Positions 1 through 6,724 of a DNA stretch of 7,694 bases are shown here, in pieces (position 1 is the first letter of the stretch; each line of letters begins with the position of its first letter). The DNA lies in assembly GCA_030149405.1 (NCBI GenBank), contig JASBRM010000072.1, positions 1 through 7,694 of the forward strand, given 5' to 3'. Made by a program: the position numbers and the translations under genes. The notes below the pieces were generated by a model. That model did no database searches and was not told where the DNA came from. It saw nothing but the letters and a program-made list of their open reading frames with translations. Source of the DNA: Neptuniibacter sp. GTDB taxonomy: Bacteria; Pseudomonadota; Gammaproteobacteria; Pseudomonadales; Balneatricaceae.

Positions 1-1
1 T

Positions 2-1237
2 GAAGCTATTGAGCTGCCAGTATATTCAGGCACACTAGGTCCAGATGTAATTGATGTGCGCCCTCTGACTGGCAAAGGCCTGTTCACTTACGACCCAGGT
101 TTCGTTTCTACAGCGGCGTGCGATTCGGGCATCACCTTTATTGACGGCGGAAAAGGTGTACTCCTGCATGGTGGTTATCCAATTGACGAATTGGCTGAAA
201 AATCAGATTACATGGAAGTCTGCTACCTTCTGCTGAATGGCGAATTGCCAACTGCAGAGCAGAAAGAAAAGTTCGTTAGCACAATCAAGAACCACACCAT
301 GGTTCACGAACAGCTAAGCCACTTCTACAACGGCTTCCGCCGTGACGCGCACCCAATGGCAATCATGTGCGGCGTTGTAGGCGCACTGTCTTCTTTCTAC
401 CATGACTCCCTAGATATCAACGATGAACATCACCGCGAAGTATGCGCTATTCGACTGATCGCGAAAATGCCAACTATCGCAGCTATGTGCTTCAAGTACT
501 CAAATGGCCAGCCATTTATGTACCCACGTAATGACCTGAGTTATGCAGGCAACTTCCTGCAGATGATGTTCGGTACTCCTTGCGAAGAATATCAGGTAAA
601 CCCTATTCTTGAACGCGCTATGGATCGCATCTTCGTACTGCACGCAGATCACGAGCAGAATGCATCAACTTCTACCGTTCGTCTGGCAGGTTCTTCTGGC
701 GCGAACCCATTTGCTTGTATCGCTTCAGGTATCGCAGCACTTTGGGGACCGGCTCACGGTGGTGCAAACGAAGCTGTACTGAACATGCTGGAAGAGATTG
801 GCGATGAGTCTCGCATCGACGAATTCGTTGCTAAAGCGAAAGATCCAAACGACCCATTCCGTCTAATGGGCTTCGGTCACCGCGTATACCGCAACTTCGA
901 CCCACGTGCACGTGTAATGAAGAAATCCTGTGACGAAGTACTGGCAGAGCTGGGTCTTGAAAACGATCCTCTGCTGAAGATCGCTAAACGCCTTGAGCAG
1001 ATCGCTGTTGAAGACGAATACTTCGCAGCTCGTAAACTTTACCCTAACGTAGACTTCTACTCCGGCATCATCCTGAAAGCAATTGGTATCCCAACCAACA
1101 TGTTTACAGTAATCTTTGCCTTGTCTCGTACTATTGGCTGGATCTCTCACTGGAGCGAGTTCCACAGCAGCCCGAACAAAATTGGTCGTCCACGTCAGCT
1201 TTACACTGGACCTACTCAGCGTAGCTACCCTGAGTAA
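2..1237 (+). CDS. gltA: Citrate synthase, type II hexameric (5'-truncated by window edge)
   Basis: Condenses oxaloacetate and acetyl-CoA to citrate, the entry step of the TCA cycle, in the cytoplasm. The reading frame is open from base 2, so the gene starts outside the window. The visible 411 residues align by eye with E. coli GltA from about residue 14, so only about 13 residues are missing; the GTG at 56 is internal, not the start. The catalytic triad is present: His-252 (in [11 protein letters not shown]), His-293 (in [14 protein letters not shown]) and Asp-351 (in NVDFYSGI), numbered from the first visible residue. The cysteine in [10 protein letters not shown] (visible Cys-194) corresponds to the NADH-site cysteine of E. 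coli GltA, which points to the NADH-inhibited hexameric class (inference from the family). The C-terminal RPRQLYTG motif is intact. It converges on the LysR gene and ends 15 bases before a strong hairpin terminator. Confidence 0.97.
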   Translation, partial: EAIELPVYSGTLGPDVIDVRPLTGKGLFTYDPGFVSTAACDSGITFIDGGKGVLLHGGYPIDELAEKSDYMEVCYLLLNGELPTAEQKEKFVSTIKNHTMVHEQLSHFYNGFRRDAHPMAIMCGVVGALSSFYHDSLDINDEHHREVCAIRLIAKMPTIAAMCFKYSNGQPFMYPRNDLSYAGNFLQMMFGTPCEEYQVNPILERAMDRIFVLHADHEQNASTSTVRLAGSSGANPFACIASGIAALWGPAHGGANEAVLNMLEEIGDESRIDEFVAKAKDPNDPFRLMGFGHRVYRNFDPRARVMKKSCDEVLAELGLENDPLLKIAKRLEQIAVEDEYFAARKLYPNVDFYSGIILKAIGIPTNMFTVIFALSRTIGWISHWSEFHSSPNKIGRPRQLYTGPTQRSYPE

Positions 1238-1251
1238 GATACCCAATCCAC

Positions 1252-1279
1252 AAAAAAGCCGCTTCTTAGCGGCTTTTTT
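1252..1279. terminator. Bidirectional rho-independent terminator between gltA and the LysR gene
   Basis: GCCGCT (1258-1263) pairs with AGCGGC (1268-1273) around a TCTT loop. A six-base A tract (1252-1257) and a six-base T tract (1274-1279) flank the stem and give a U run on either strand. It lies 15 bases after the gltA stop and 15 bases beyond the end of the convergent LysR gene, so one element can serve both. Confidence 0.93.
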
Positions 1280-1293
1280 ATTACTCATACAAA

Positions 1294-2154
1294 TTAACAA
1301 GCCCTCAAAGAAGCAGCCTTAAACCTTTCCGCCAGACTTTGACCTTCTTTTAATCCTGGCTTATATCTCAACCAACTATAGACATTCGGGAGTGTAGGCA
1401 AACCCAGCCTATCTCCAAGCAATTCTGTGCCCTCCACAACTGCACTTTGAGGCCTTGCTGTAACTGCCAGACCACTCTTAACCGCCGCCATCAACCCCTG
1501 ATAACTCGTTGTTGTGTACACTAGTCGCCAAGGAATCGTTTCTCTTTCCAACGCCTTGACCGAATAACGCCTAAACTGGCATTTATTCGCATACATCGCT
1601 AAGGGCAACTCCCGATATCCTGACCACTCCCATTCCTCAGCCCCAATCCAGGAGAGCGGCTCGACACCCAATAACTCGCCCTTCCCTTCACCCTGCTCCA
1701 TTGAGAGCGTCAAAATCAAATCATAATCACCACGATCAAATCCAGCGTTCAAATCCACACTAAATCCCGTCTCCACATTGAAGCGAACTGCCGGGTTAGC
1801 CCTGCAGAAATCAGCCAGAAGAACAGGCAAAACCCCTTCAGACATCCCTTGAGAGACCCCCATTCGCAGCTCACCCGACTGATCACTAATACGAAGAGAA
1901 GCCAGAGCATCATCCTGCAGAGCTAACATACGCCGAGCATAACCCAACAACATCTCACCCTCATTGGTCAGGACCCTTTTTCGACCATCCGTTGAAAAAA
2001 GATCAACACCCACTTCTTGCTCAAGCCTTTTAATCTGTTGACTCACTGTTGATTGAGTTTTATGCAAAAAATCAGCAGCTTTTATAAAACCACCCTGCTC
2101 AATTACCGAAATAAACGTTCTAAGCAAATCACTACTTAAGTTAGGAAGCGCCAT
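1294..2154 (-). CDS. LysR-type transcriptional regulator (target unknown, probably the divergent tautomerase)
   Basis: A 286-residue protein of normal LysR-family length. Residues 6-65 form the winged helix-turn-helix. The recognition region at about 22-45 has the usual pattern (G-F--AA--L---QS-VS-QI--LE), followed by the wing (DLF....R...LT-EGE) and the linker helix to about residue 90. Residues 95-286 are the effector-binding periplasmic-binding-protein-like domain, starting at GELRMGV. The ATG at 2154 gives the canonical N terminus, although the upstream ribosome binding site is weak. It is transcribed away from the tautomerase gene with 111 bases between the two starts, the classic arrangement in which a LysR protein controls its divergent neighbour and itself. 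The effector ligand cannot be read from the sequence. The low-GC intergenic region carries an ATC-N9-GAT box close to this gene's start. Confidence 0.92.
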   Translation of the reverse strand: MALPNLSSDLLRTFISVIEQGGFIKAADFLHKTQSTVSQQIKRLEQEVGVDLFSTDGRKRVLTNEGEMLLGYARRMLALQDDALASLRISDQSGELRMGVSQGMSEGVLPVLLADFCRANPAVRFNVETGFSVDLNAGFDRGDYDLILTLSMEQGEGKGELLGVEPLSWIGAEEWEWSGYRELPLAMYANKCQFRRYSVKALERETIPWRLVYTTTSYQGLMAAVKSGLAVTARPQSAVVEGTELLGDRLGLPTLPNVYSWLRYKPGLKEGQSLAERFKAASLRAC

Positions 2155-2168
2155 AACAATACCATTTA

Positions 2169-2183
2169 ATCGCTATTTACGAT
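2169..2183. promoter_or_regulatory. Candidate LysR-family operator, ATC-N9-GAT
   Basis: Interrupted dyad ATCG-N7-CGAT, which contains the T-N11-A core (T2170, A2182) and the ATC-N9-GAT form known for several LysR-type regulators. Two CATTTAA copies (2163-2169 and 2184-2190) flank it, 21 bp apart start to start. It lies 14 bp upstream of the LysR gene and about 80 bp upstream of the tautomerase start, which suits autorepression plus activation of the neighbour. Binding is inferred from motif and position only. Confidence 0.5.
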
Positions 2184-2252
2184 CATTTAAACCACTATTA
2201 ATCATTATTAATAAACAATGGCATCCTCTATTCTAATTTGCAAGCAAGCAAT

Positions 2253-2258
2253 GGAGGA
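2253..2258 (+). promoter_or_regulatory. Ribosome binding site that fixes the tautomerase start at 2266
   Basis: GGAGGA lies 7 bases before the ATG at 2266. The alternative upstream ATG at 2218 has no such site and would bury the catalytic proline inside a longer N terminus. Confidence 0.88.
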
Positions 2259-2265
2259 ATTGGAC

Positions 2266-2769
2266 ATGCCATTTATCAACATACAACTCAGCCACGAGCT
2301 ACCAGACAAACTCCAGATCCAACTGGTAGAAGGCGTTACTCAGATAATGAAGTCGACTCTGGGCAAAAAGGCAGAGTTAACCGCCACGACCATCACTACA
2401 ACAAATAATGATCAGTGGTTTATTAACTGTGACCCCCTCACTGACATTAATGAAAATAGCGCACAAGTTATTGCAAGAATCAGCGAAAACACAAATACAG
2501 AAGAAGAGAAAGCCAGAGCTATAAAACAACTCTACGACCTTTTAGACACTCTATGCGGCCCAATCAGTAAAACCAGCTACATAATGCTCGATGAAGTCCC
2601 AATGACAGACTGGGGATATGGTGGGCAAACTCAGGAGCACAGAAGAATTAAGCGCTCAGCAGATGGATCGATTGATACGGAACATTATCTCCACAAAGGT
2701 AAAGCCCTCCGCTCGCAATCAGTCTTCAACCTACTGTCAAAACTAAGAAACAAACTAAAATTTGTATAA
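2266..2769 (+). CDS. Tautomerase-superfamily protein with two fused 4-oxalocrotonate-tautomerase-like domains and a basic C-terminal tail
   Basis: A 167-residue protein. The start at 2266 is chosen because a strong ribosome binding site precedes it and because it puts Pro directly after the initiator Met; tautomerases of this superfamily use that N-terminal proline as catalytic base once Met is removed. Residues 2-60 form a first beta-alpha-beta unit (PFINIQLS ... TTTNNDQWFI). Residues 65-127 form a second, degenerate unit (NTNTEEEKARAIKQLYDLL ... WGYGGQTQEHRR) that lacks its own N-terminal Pro. Ordinary 4-OT subunits are about 60-80 residues, so this is a tandem fusion, a form known in proteobacteria. 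Residues 128-167 are an extra Lys/Arg-rich tail ending in a likely amphipathic helix (SVFNLLSKLRNKLK). The substrate is unknown; keto-enol isomerisation of a small oxoacid or aromatic breakdown product is the family expectation. It is divergent from a LysR gene, its likely regulator. Confidence 0.87.
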   Translation: MPFINIQLSHELPDKLQIQLVEGVTQIMKSTLGKKAELTATTITTTNNDQWFINCDPLTDINENSAQVIARISENTNTEEEKARAIKQLYDLLDTLCGPISKTSYIMLDEVPMTDWGYGGQTQEHRRIKRSADGSIDTEHYLHKGKALRSQSVFNLLSKLRNKLKFV

Positions 2770-2795
2770 AAAAACCGGGCGCCTGCCCGGTTTTT
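2770..2795. terminator. Bidirectional rho-independent terminator between the tautomerase gene and amtB
   Basis: An 11-bp perfect stem: AAAAACCGGGC (2770-2780) pairs with GCCCGGTTTTT (2785-2795) around the loop GCCT. It starts immediately after the tautomerase stop codon and lies 18 bases beyond the amtB stop on the other strand. A and T tracts on the two sides make it usable in both directions. Confidence 0.94.
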
Positions 2796-2813
2796 ACAAC
2801 CTAAAAATATTAC

Positions 2814-4022
2814 TTAGCTTTCACAAGTGGATTCAATCTTGTGAATGGACAGGTCAGCACCGTTGTATTCCTCTTCCTGAGACAGACGTAGGCCGGATAC
2901 CGCTTTCACACCACCATACACAATCACACCACCAATGACTGCAACAGCAATACCCGCAGCGGTGCCGATGAGCTGAGACATCATGCTCACACCGCCAAGA
3001 CCGCCCAGCGCTTCCGTGCCAAATATACCGCAAGCAATTGCACCCCAAGCACCGCAGACACCGTGCAGAGGCCATACACCCAACACATCATCAATCTTCC
3101 ATTTGTTTTGCGCAACGGTAAACAGAATAACGAAAATGGCACCAGCAACACCACCTACGATCAGGGAACCCATAGGATGCATCACATCAGAACCCGCACA
3201 TACAGCCACTAGACCCGCCAGAGGGCCGTTATGAATAAAGCCCGGGTCATTTTTACCAAAGATCAGCGCAGTGATAATACCGCCAACCATAGCCATCAGA
3301 GTATTAACAGCCACCAGACCAGAGATGCCGTCCATGGTTTGTGCAGACATAACATTAAAGCCAAACCAACCAATACACAGAATCCATGCACCTAAAGCCA
3401 GGAACGGAATATTAGACGGCGGGAATGCAATCAGCTTACCGCCTTTATAGCGACCGTTACGAATACCCAGCATAATTACCGCAACCAGCGCTAACCAGCC
3501 ACCGACACCATGAACCACGACAGAACCGGCAAAATCATGGAAGCCTGCGCCAAAGCTCTCTTCTAACCAAGCCTGGAAGCCGAAGTTACCGTTCCAGATA
3601 ATGCCTTCAAAGAAGGGATAAACAAAAGCAACAACCAATGCAGATGCAATCAGCATCGGCCAGAACTTAGCTCGCTCAGCAATACCACCTGAAACAATTG
3701 CCGGAATCGCAGCCGCAAAGGTCATCAGGAAGAAAAACTTAACCAGCTCATAACCATTATTCGCAGCCAATTCCGCCGCAGGAGAGAAGAAAGTCACTCC
3801 GTAAGCAACCCAGTAACCCACGAAGAAATAAGCCATGGCTGAGAAGCCAAAATCGGTAAGAATTTTAACCAGAGCATTTACCTGGTTTTTATGACGAACG
3901 GTACCCACTTCAAGGAATGCAAATCCGGCATGCATAGCAAATACCATGATCGCACCCATTAGGATAAATAGAGTGTTTGAACTCTGGATAAGCGTCTCAA
4001 CTGCGCTGTTGACGTTTTCCAC
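2814..4022 (-). CDS. amtB: Ammonium transporter, Amt/MEP/Rh family
   Basis: An inner-membrane channel protein, expected to be a trimer, that takes up ammonium. The GTG at 4022 is preferred as start because AGGAGA (4033-4028) sits 5 bases ahead; this gives 402 residues. ATGs at 4049 and 4064 are in frame but have no comparable ribosome binding site. About eleven hydrophobic segments follow from residue 17 (LFILMGAIMVFAMHAG), with no cleavable signal peptide, unlike E. coli AmtB. The pore residues are present (402-residue numbering): Phe-102 and Phe-222 (gate), Trp-143, Asp-163, and the twin histidines His-171 (VVVHGVGG) and His-320 (WPLHGVCG). The cytoplasmic tail after GLRLSQEEEYNGADLSIH resembles the part that GlnK (PII) plugs. 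No glnK gene lies in the window, although the two are often paired. It is downstream of rlmKL but has its own sigma-54-type promoter. Confidence 0.95.
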   Translation of the reverse strand: MENVNSAVETLIQSSNTLFILMGAIMVFAMHAGFAFLEVGTVRHKNQVNALVKILTDFGFSAMAYFFVGYWVAYGVTFFSPAAELAANNGYELVKFFFLMTFAAAIPAIVSGGIAERAKFWPMLIASALVVAFVYPFFEGIIWNGNFGFQAWLEESFGAGFHDFAGSVVVHGVGGWLALVAVIMLGIRNGRYKGGKLIAFPPSNIPFLALGAWILCIGWFGFNVMSAQTMDGISGLVAVNTLMAMVGGIITALIFGKNDPGFIHNGPLAGLVAVCAGSDVMHPMGSLIVGGVAGAIFVILFTVAQNKWKIDDVLGVWPLHGVCGAWGAIACGIFGTEALGGLGGVSMMSQLIGTAAGIAVAVIGGVIVYGGVKAVSGLRLSQEEEYNGADLSIHKIESTCES

Positions 4023-4027
4023 GTTTA

Positions 4028-4033
4028 TCTCCT
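4028..4033 (-). promoter_or_regulatory. amtB: Ribosome binding site that selects the GTG start of amtB
   Basis: AGGAGA on the minus strand, 5 bases before the GTG at 4022. The region before the alternative ATG at 4049 shows no purine-rich site at the right distance. Confidence 0.78.
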
Positions 4034-4079
4034 GTATCTTGGCCTTCATGCACCAGAAAGCCACAGGATCAAACCTGAA

Positions 4080-4094
4080 GCACTATCATAGTGC
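4080..4094. promoter_or_regulatory. Perfect 15-bp dyad resembling an NtrC binding site, in the amtB leader
   Basis: GCACTATCATAGTGC is a perfect palindrome with 7-bp arms around one central base. It matches the GCAC-N7-GTGC form of NtrC (GlnG) sites. It lies 58 bp before the amtB start codon, but about 130 bp downstream of the predicted sigma-54 transcription start. Further GCACTA half-sites in the same orientation occur at 4188-4193 and 4263-4268. NtrC identity is an inference from motif similarity and from the nitrogen role of amtB. The dyad could instead act as an RNA hairpin. Confidence 0.55.
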
Positions 4095-4122
4095 AATATT
4101 ATTGATTTAATTATGTATATGG

Positions 4123-4201
4123 TTTCTTAAAAAACAGTTAAGAAATAATTAAAAATGCTTATTTATTAGAAAGTTAATAAGCATTCAGCACTATTTCTTA
4201 A
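4123..4201 (-). repeat. Nested and competing inverted repeats in the amtB leader
   Basis: Arms AATGCTTATT (4176-4185 as read on the minus strand) and AATAAGCATT (4154-4163) form a perfect 10-bp stem with a 12-nt loop. They are followed by TTT and then AT-rich bases, a weak terminator-like shape. Around it, 4193-4201 can pair with 4138-4146 over 9 bp. The same 4138-4145 segment can instead pair with 4123-4130 over 8 bp, so two folds exclude each other. All stems are AT-rich, so their stability is modest. The element could be the rlmKL terminator, a leader attenuator, or chance in AT-rich DNA. Confidence 0.45.
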
Positions 4202-4232
4202 TTTTTAAAAGAAAAACAATGACCCAAATTAA

Positions 4233-4248
4233 AGCAATAAATATGCCA
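4233..4248 (-). promoter_or_regulatory. Sigma-54 (RpoN) -24/-12 promoter for amtB
   Basis: The minus strand reads TGGCATATTTATTGCT. This matches the TGGCAY-R-N4-TTGCW consensus, with the invariant GG (4247-4246) and GC (4235-4234) separated by exactly 10 bases. The expected transcription start is near 4223, giving a leader of about 200 nt before the amtB GTG. It begins 22 bp beyond the rlmKL stop codon, so amtB can be transcribed independently. Nitrogen-limitation control is the known pattern for amtB in enteric bacteria and fits here. Confidence 0.75.
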
Positions 4249-4269
4249 CGCACAGGTATTGCGCACTAA

Positions 4270-6411
4270 TTATTTATGAGTGATACGATAACAGCAGTGA
4301 ATACGGCTGTTGCGTTTAAAATCCGGATCCAGAGTTTTATGAGTGATCTCTTCAATAGCAAAATCCGGAAGGGCTTCATGATCCATTTTGAAGCGGCGAT
4401 AGTTATTTGAGAAATACAACACACCGCCTTTTCGCAGCAATCTCATCGCCCCTTCAATGAGATCTACATGATCTCGCTGGACATCCAGTACTCCCTGCAT
4501 TCTTTTCGAATTAGAGAAAGTCGGCGGGTCCATAAATATAAGGTCATAGGCCGGCTGACGCTGCACTCTGAGCCATTTCAGACAATCAGACTGGACCTGC
4601 ACATTCTGCGGATTATCCAGACCATTCAGGTCCATATTTCGTTTCGCCCAGTTCAGGTAGGTCGCAGACATATCCACACTGGTTGTACTTTCTGCTCCAC
4701 CTACAGCAGCATGAACAGACGCAGTTCCGGTATAACAGAAAAGATTCAAAACATCTTTACCGGCCGATTCCTTCTGTATCCGATGCCGTATAGGACGATG
4801 GTCAAGGAACAAGCCCGTGTCCAGATAGTCATGCAGATTAACCAACAAGCGACAACCATGCTCAACCACCTCTTTAAAGCGATGGGTTTCAGACTGCTTC
4901 TCGTATTGTTTGCTACCTTGTTGCTTCTGACGTTGCTTCAGAATAATTTTTTCTTCAGGCATCTGCAGAGCTACAGGTAAAGCAGCCATTACATCCTGCA
5001 GGCGCGCAAAAGATTTAACCGGATCTACTTTTTTAGGCGCGACATACTCCTGTACATGTACTTCATCACCATAAACATCTACAGCTACTGAATATTCAGG
5101 AATATCTGCATCGTAAAGACGATAGCAATCAATGCTTTCTCTTTTCACCCATTTAGATAACTGCTTTTTATTTTTAAGTAACCGGTTTGAAAACATCTGC
5201 GCACCCTCACTGAGAGGCGCTTTGTCTGCAACAGGTGAATCAACCTGTTCTACCTTACGCTCAGAGATAGGGTAGATGAAAAGACGGCTTTCAAGCGCAC
5301 CGTTAAACAGCTTGTATTGCTTTTCTGCCCTCAGGCCAGTGACTTTGCACAGATCAGGGTTAGAGGTAAAGATTGCTGCGGTCCAGCCTGCAAACTGCTC
5401 CTTCAATTTATCCCCAAGATGGCGATAGAGGAACATCAGCTGCTGTGTTTCACCAAGACGCTCACCGTAAGGTGGGTTAGTAACCAGGAGACCATTTCCA
5501 TCGGGCAGTACAGAGCGATCCAGATCCTCAAGTCGACAGGTTGAGAAATCAATAAATTCAGCAACACCGGCTCGCTCGGCATTTTGTCGTGCAGATCTGA
5601 GTACCTGTTTGTCCTGATCGCGACCAAACAGATGAATATCAAGCTCCAGAATACCCTTAGCTTTACGACTCTGCGCTTCCGCTACAAGCTCATCCCAGAT
5701 TTGACGCTGATGCCCATTCCATCGGGAAAAACCAAAACGCTTTCGCTGTAACCCCGGTGCAATGTCAGCAGCCATTGTTGCCGCTTCAATCAGCAGCGTT
5801 CCTGAACCACACATTGGATCAAGCATGGTCTTAGTGTCGACTGCTCTTTCAGGCCAACCACTTCGAATAAGCACGGCTGCTGCCAGGTTTTCTTTCATCG
5901 GGGCCTCACCCGCCTTTAAGCGGTAGGCCCGGCGATGCAAACTGTCTCCAGAAAGATCCAGAGCAACTGTCAGCTTCCCCCTGTGCATACGAACATTGAC
6001 ACGTAAGTCTGGGGCAACCTTATCAATACTCGGGCGCCCACCTGTGGTATCACGAATCTGATCAACGATCGCATCCTTAACTTTAAGTGCTCCGAAATGG
6101 GTATTATTTATTCCCTGCGTACGACCCGTAAAATCAATCAACAAAGTACCCTGGCTGCGCATATGCTCAAGCCAGTCAATCTGCTGAACGGCCTGATACA
6201 AGTCATCGGCGGTTTCGGCCTCAGTCTCCAATAAAGGCATCAAGACCCGGTTAGCGAGTCGAGACCACAAACAGATACGGTAAGCATCTTCTAACTCACC
6301 CTGGCACTGCACACCTGCGACCGTTTGCTTAGTTTCAGTCAGGCCGAGTTGCTTCAACTCATCTTCAAGGAGTTGCTCAATCCCTTTAGGACACGTTAGA
6401 AAAAGCTTCAT
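4270..6411 (-). CDS. rlmL: Bifunctional 23S rRNA methyltransferase RlmKL (m2G2445 / m7G2069)
   Basis: Methylates two guanines of 23S rRNA (E. coli numbering G2445 at N2 and G2069 at N7) using S-adenosylmethionine, during assembly of the large subunit. At 713 residues it is close to the 702 of E. coli RlmKL, which is the fused form. An N-terminal ferredoxin-like/THUMP RNA-binding region covers about residues 1-160. The first methyltransferase (RlmL) carries the SAM motif DPMCGSGT (198-205) and the catalytic NPPY (312-315). The second (RlmK) carries NLFCYTGT (556-563) and DPPTFSNSKRM (628-638). A charged linker lies at about 383-420. The ATG at 6411 gives the usual MKLFLTCPKGIE start; its ribosome binding site is weak (GAGA about 12 bases upstream). 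No frame damage is visible. It is divergent from rmf across 313 bp. Confidence 0.96.
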   Translation of the reverse strand: MKLFLTCPKGIEQLLEDELKQLGLTETKQTVAGVQCQGELEDAYRICLWSRLANRVLMPLLETEAETADDLYQAVQQIDWLEHMRSQGTLLIDFTGRTQGINNTHFGALKVKDAIVDQIRDTTGGRPSIDKVAPDLRVNVRMHRGKLTVALDLSGDSLHRRAYRLKAGEAPMKENLAAAVLIRSGWPERAVDTKTMLDPMCGSGTLLIEAATMAADIAPGLQRKRFGFSRWNGHQRQIWDELVAEAQSRKAKGILELDIHLFGRDQDKQVLRSARQNAERAGVAEFIDFSTCRLEDLDRSVLPDGNGLLVTNPPYGERLGETQQLMFLYRHLGDKLKEQFAGWTAAIFTSNPDLCKVTGLRAEKQYKLFNGALESRLFIYPISERKVEQVDSPVADKAPLSEGAQMFSNRLLKNKKQLSKWVKRESIDCYRLYDADIPEYSVAVDVYGDEVHVQEYVAPKKVDPVKSFARLQDVMAALPVALQMPEEKIILKQRQKQQGSKQYEKQSETHRFKEVVEHGCRLLVNLHDYLDTGLFLDHRPIRHRIQKESAGKDVLNLFCYTGTASVHAAVGGAESTTSVDMSATYLNWAKRNMDLNGLDNPQNVQVQSDCLKWLRVQRQPAYDLIFMDPPTFSNSKRMQGVLDVQRDHVDLIEGAMRLLRKGGVLYFSNNYRRFKMDHEALPDFAIEEITHKTLDPDFKRNSRIHCCYRITHK

Positions 6412-6724
6412 ATTTACTGATTCTCAATTACTTTATTCATGAACAACTCAATTTAAGTGAAAACAATTCACCATAAATTATGTCGACCTGAGTTTTTTAT
6501 AACCCAATGAATCTATTAATTTTTTTGCAGCCACACACTAACTCTGTTTATTACAGTTATGAAACATAATAGCTACATTCAATCGCACAAACGCGTTTTT
6601 TTAGATATTTATAGAAGTCTGCTCTGCTGATTTTAACCGAATCGTAAAGCGGAACCCCAGCGGATACCACGTCTCAAGGAACCGCTGCTCTCAACTCAAA
6701 AATAATCAAGAGAGGCTTCAATAC
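6412..6724. other. Divergent intergenic region between rlmL and rmf, no gene
   Basis: 313 bases with no convincing coding sequence. The left half is AT-rich and must hold the rlmL promoter; CATAAT-like hexamers occur on both strands (for example 6565-6570 on plus), but none has a good -35 partner, so I do not call a promoter. A short dyad GTGAA-N5-TTCAC lies at 6457-6471. The right part (about 6640-6724) is richer in G and C and forms the structured rmf leader described separately. Confidence 0.7.
6658..6715 (+). promoter_or_regulatory. Structured 5' leader of rmf with possible sequestration of the ribosome binding site
   Basis: CAGCGG (6658-6663) pairs perfectly with CCGCTG (6682-6687). Immediately next to it, CTCTC (6688-6692) pairs with GAGAG (6710-6714), which overlaps the likely Shine-Dalgarno GAGG (6712-6715) of rmf. 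The helices abut with no unpaired base between 6687 and 6688, so they could stack. A conserved 'rmf RNA motif' is known upstream of rmf in Pseudomonas. Whether this is the same family is inference; I cannot compare it with a covariance model here. Confidence 0.45.

Noticed and set aside
56..1237. GTG at 56 as the start of gltA, and ATG at 7688 as the start of pyrD
   Set aside because: Both frames continue to the window edge with residues that match the families, so both genes are truncated by the window rather than short.
863..1300. Minus-strand open frame (145 codons) antisense to gltA and crossing the terminator
   Set aside because: It overlaps the conserved 3' part of gltA and the shared terminator hairpin, and its translation looks like a shadow with no family resemblance.
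2218..2265. Upstream in-frame ATG for the tautomerase
   Set aside because: No ribosome binding site; it would place 16 extra residues before the catalytic proline, whereas ATG 2266 has GGAGGA at ideal spacing.
4050..4063. Second sigma-54-like sequence (TGGC...GGTGC, minus strand) just before amtB
   Set aside because: The GG and GC elements are 9 bases apart rather than 10, and it would start transcription within a few bases of the chosen start codon region.
4468..4980. Long plus-strand open frame (170 codons) antisense to rlmL
   Set aside because: It lies wholly inside the well-conserved RlmK half on the opposite strand, has no recognisable domain, and has a composition typical of a shadow frame.
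6414..6440. Eight-codon open frame (MNKVIENQ) ending two bases before the rlmL ATG, minus strand
   Set aside because: No ribosome binding site, no run of regulatory codons, and such short frames are common by chance in AT-rich DNA.
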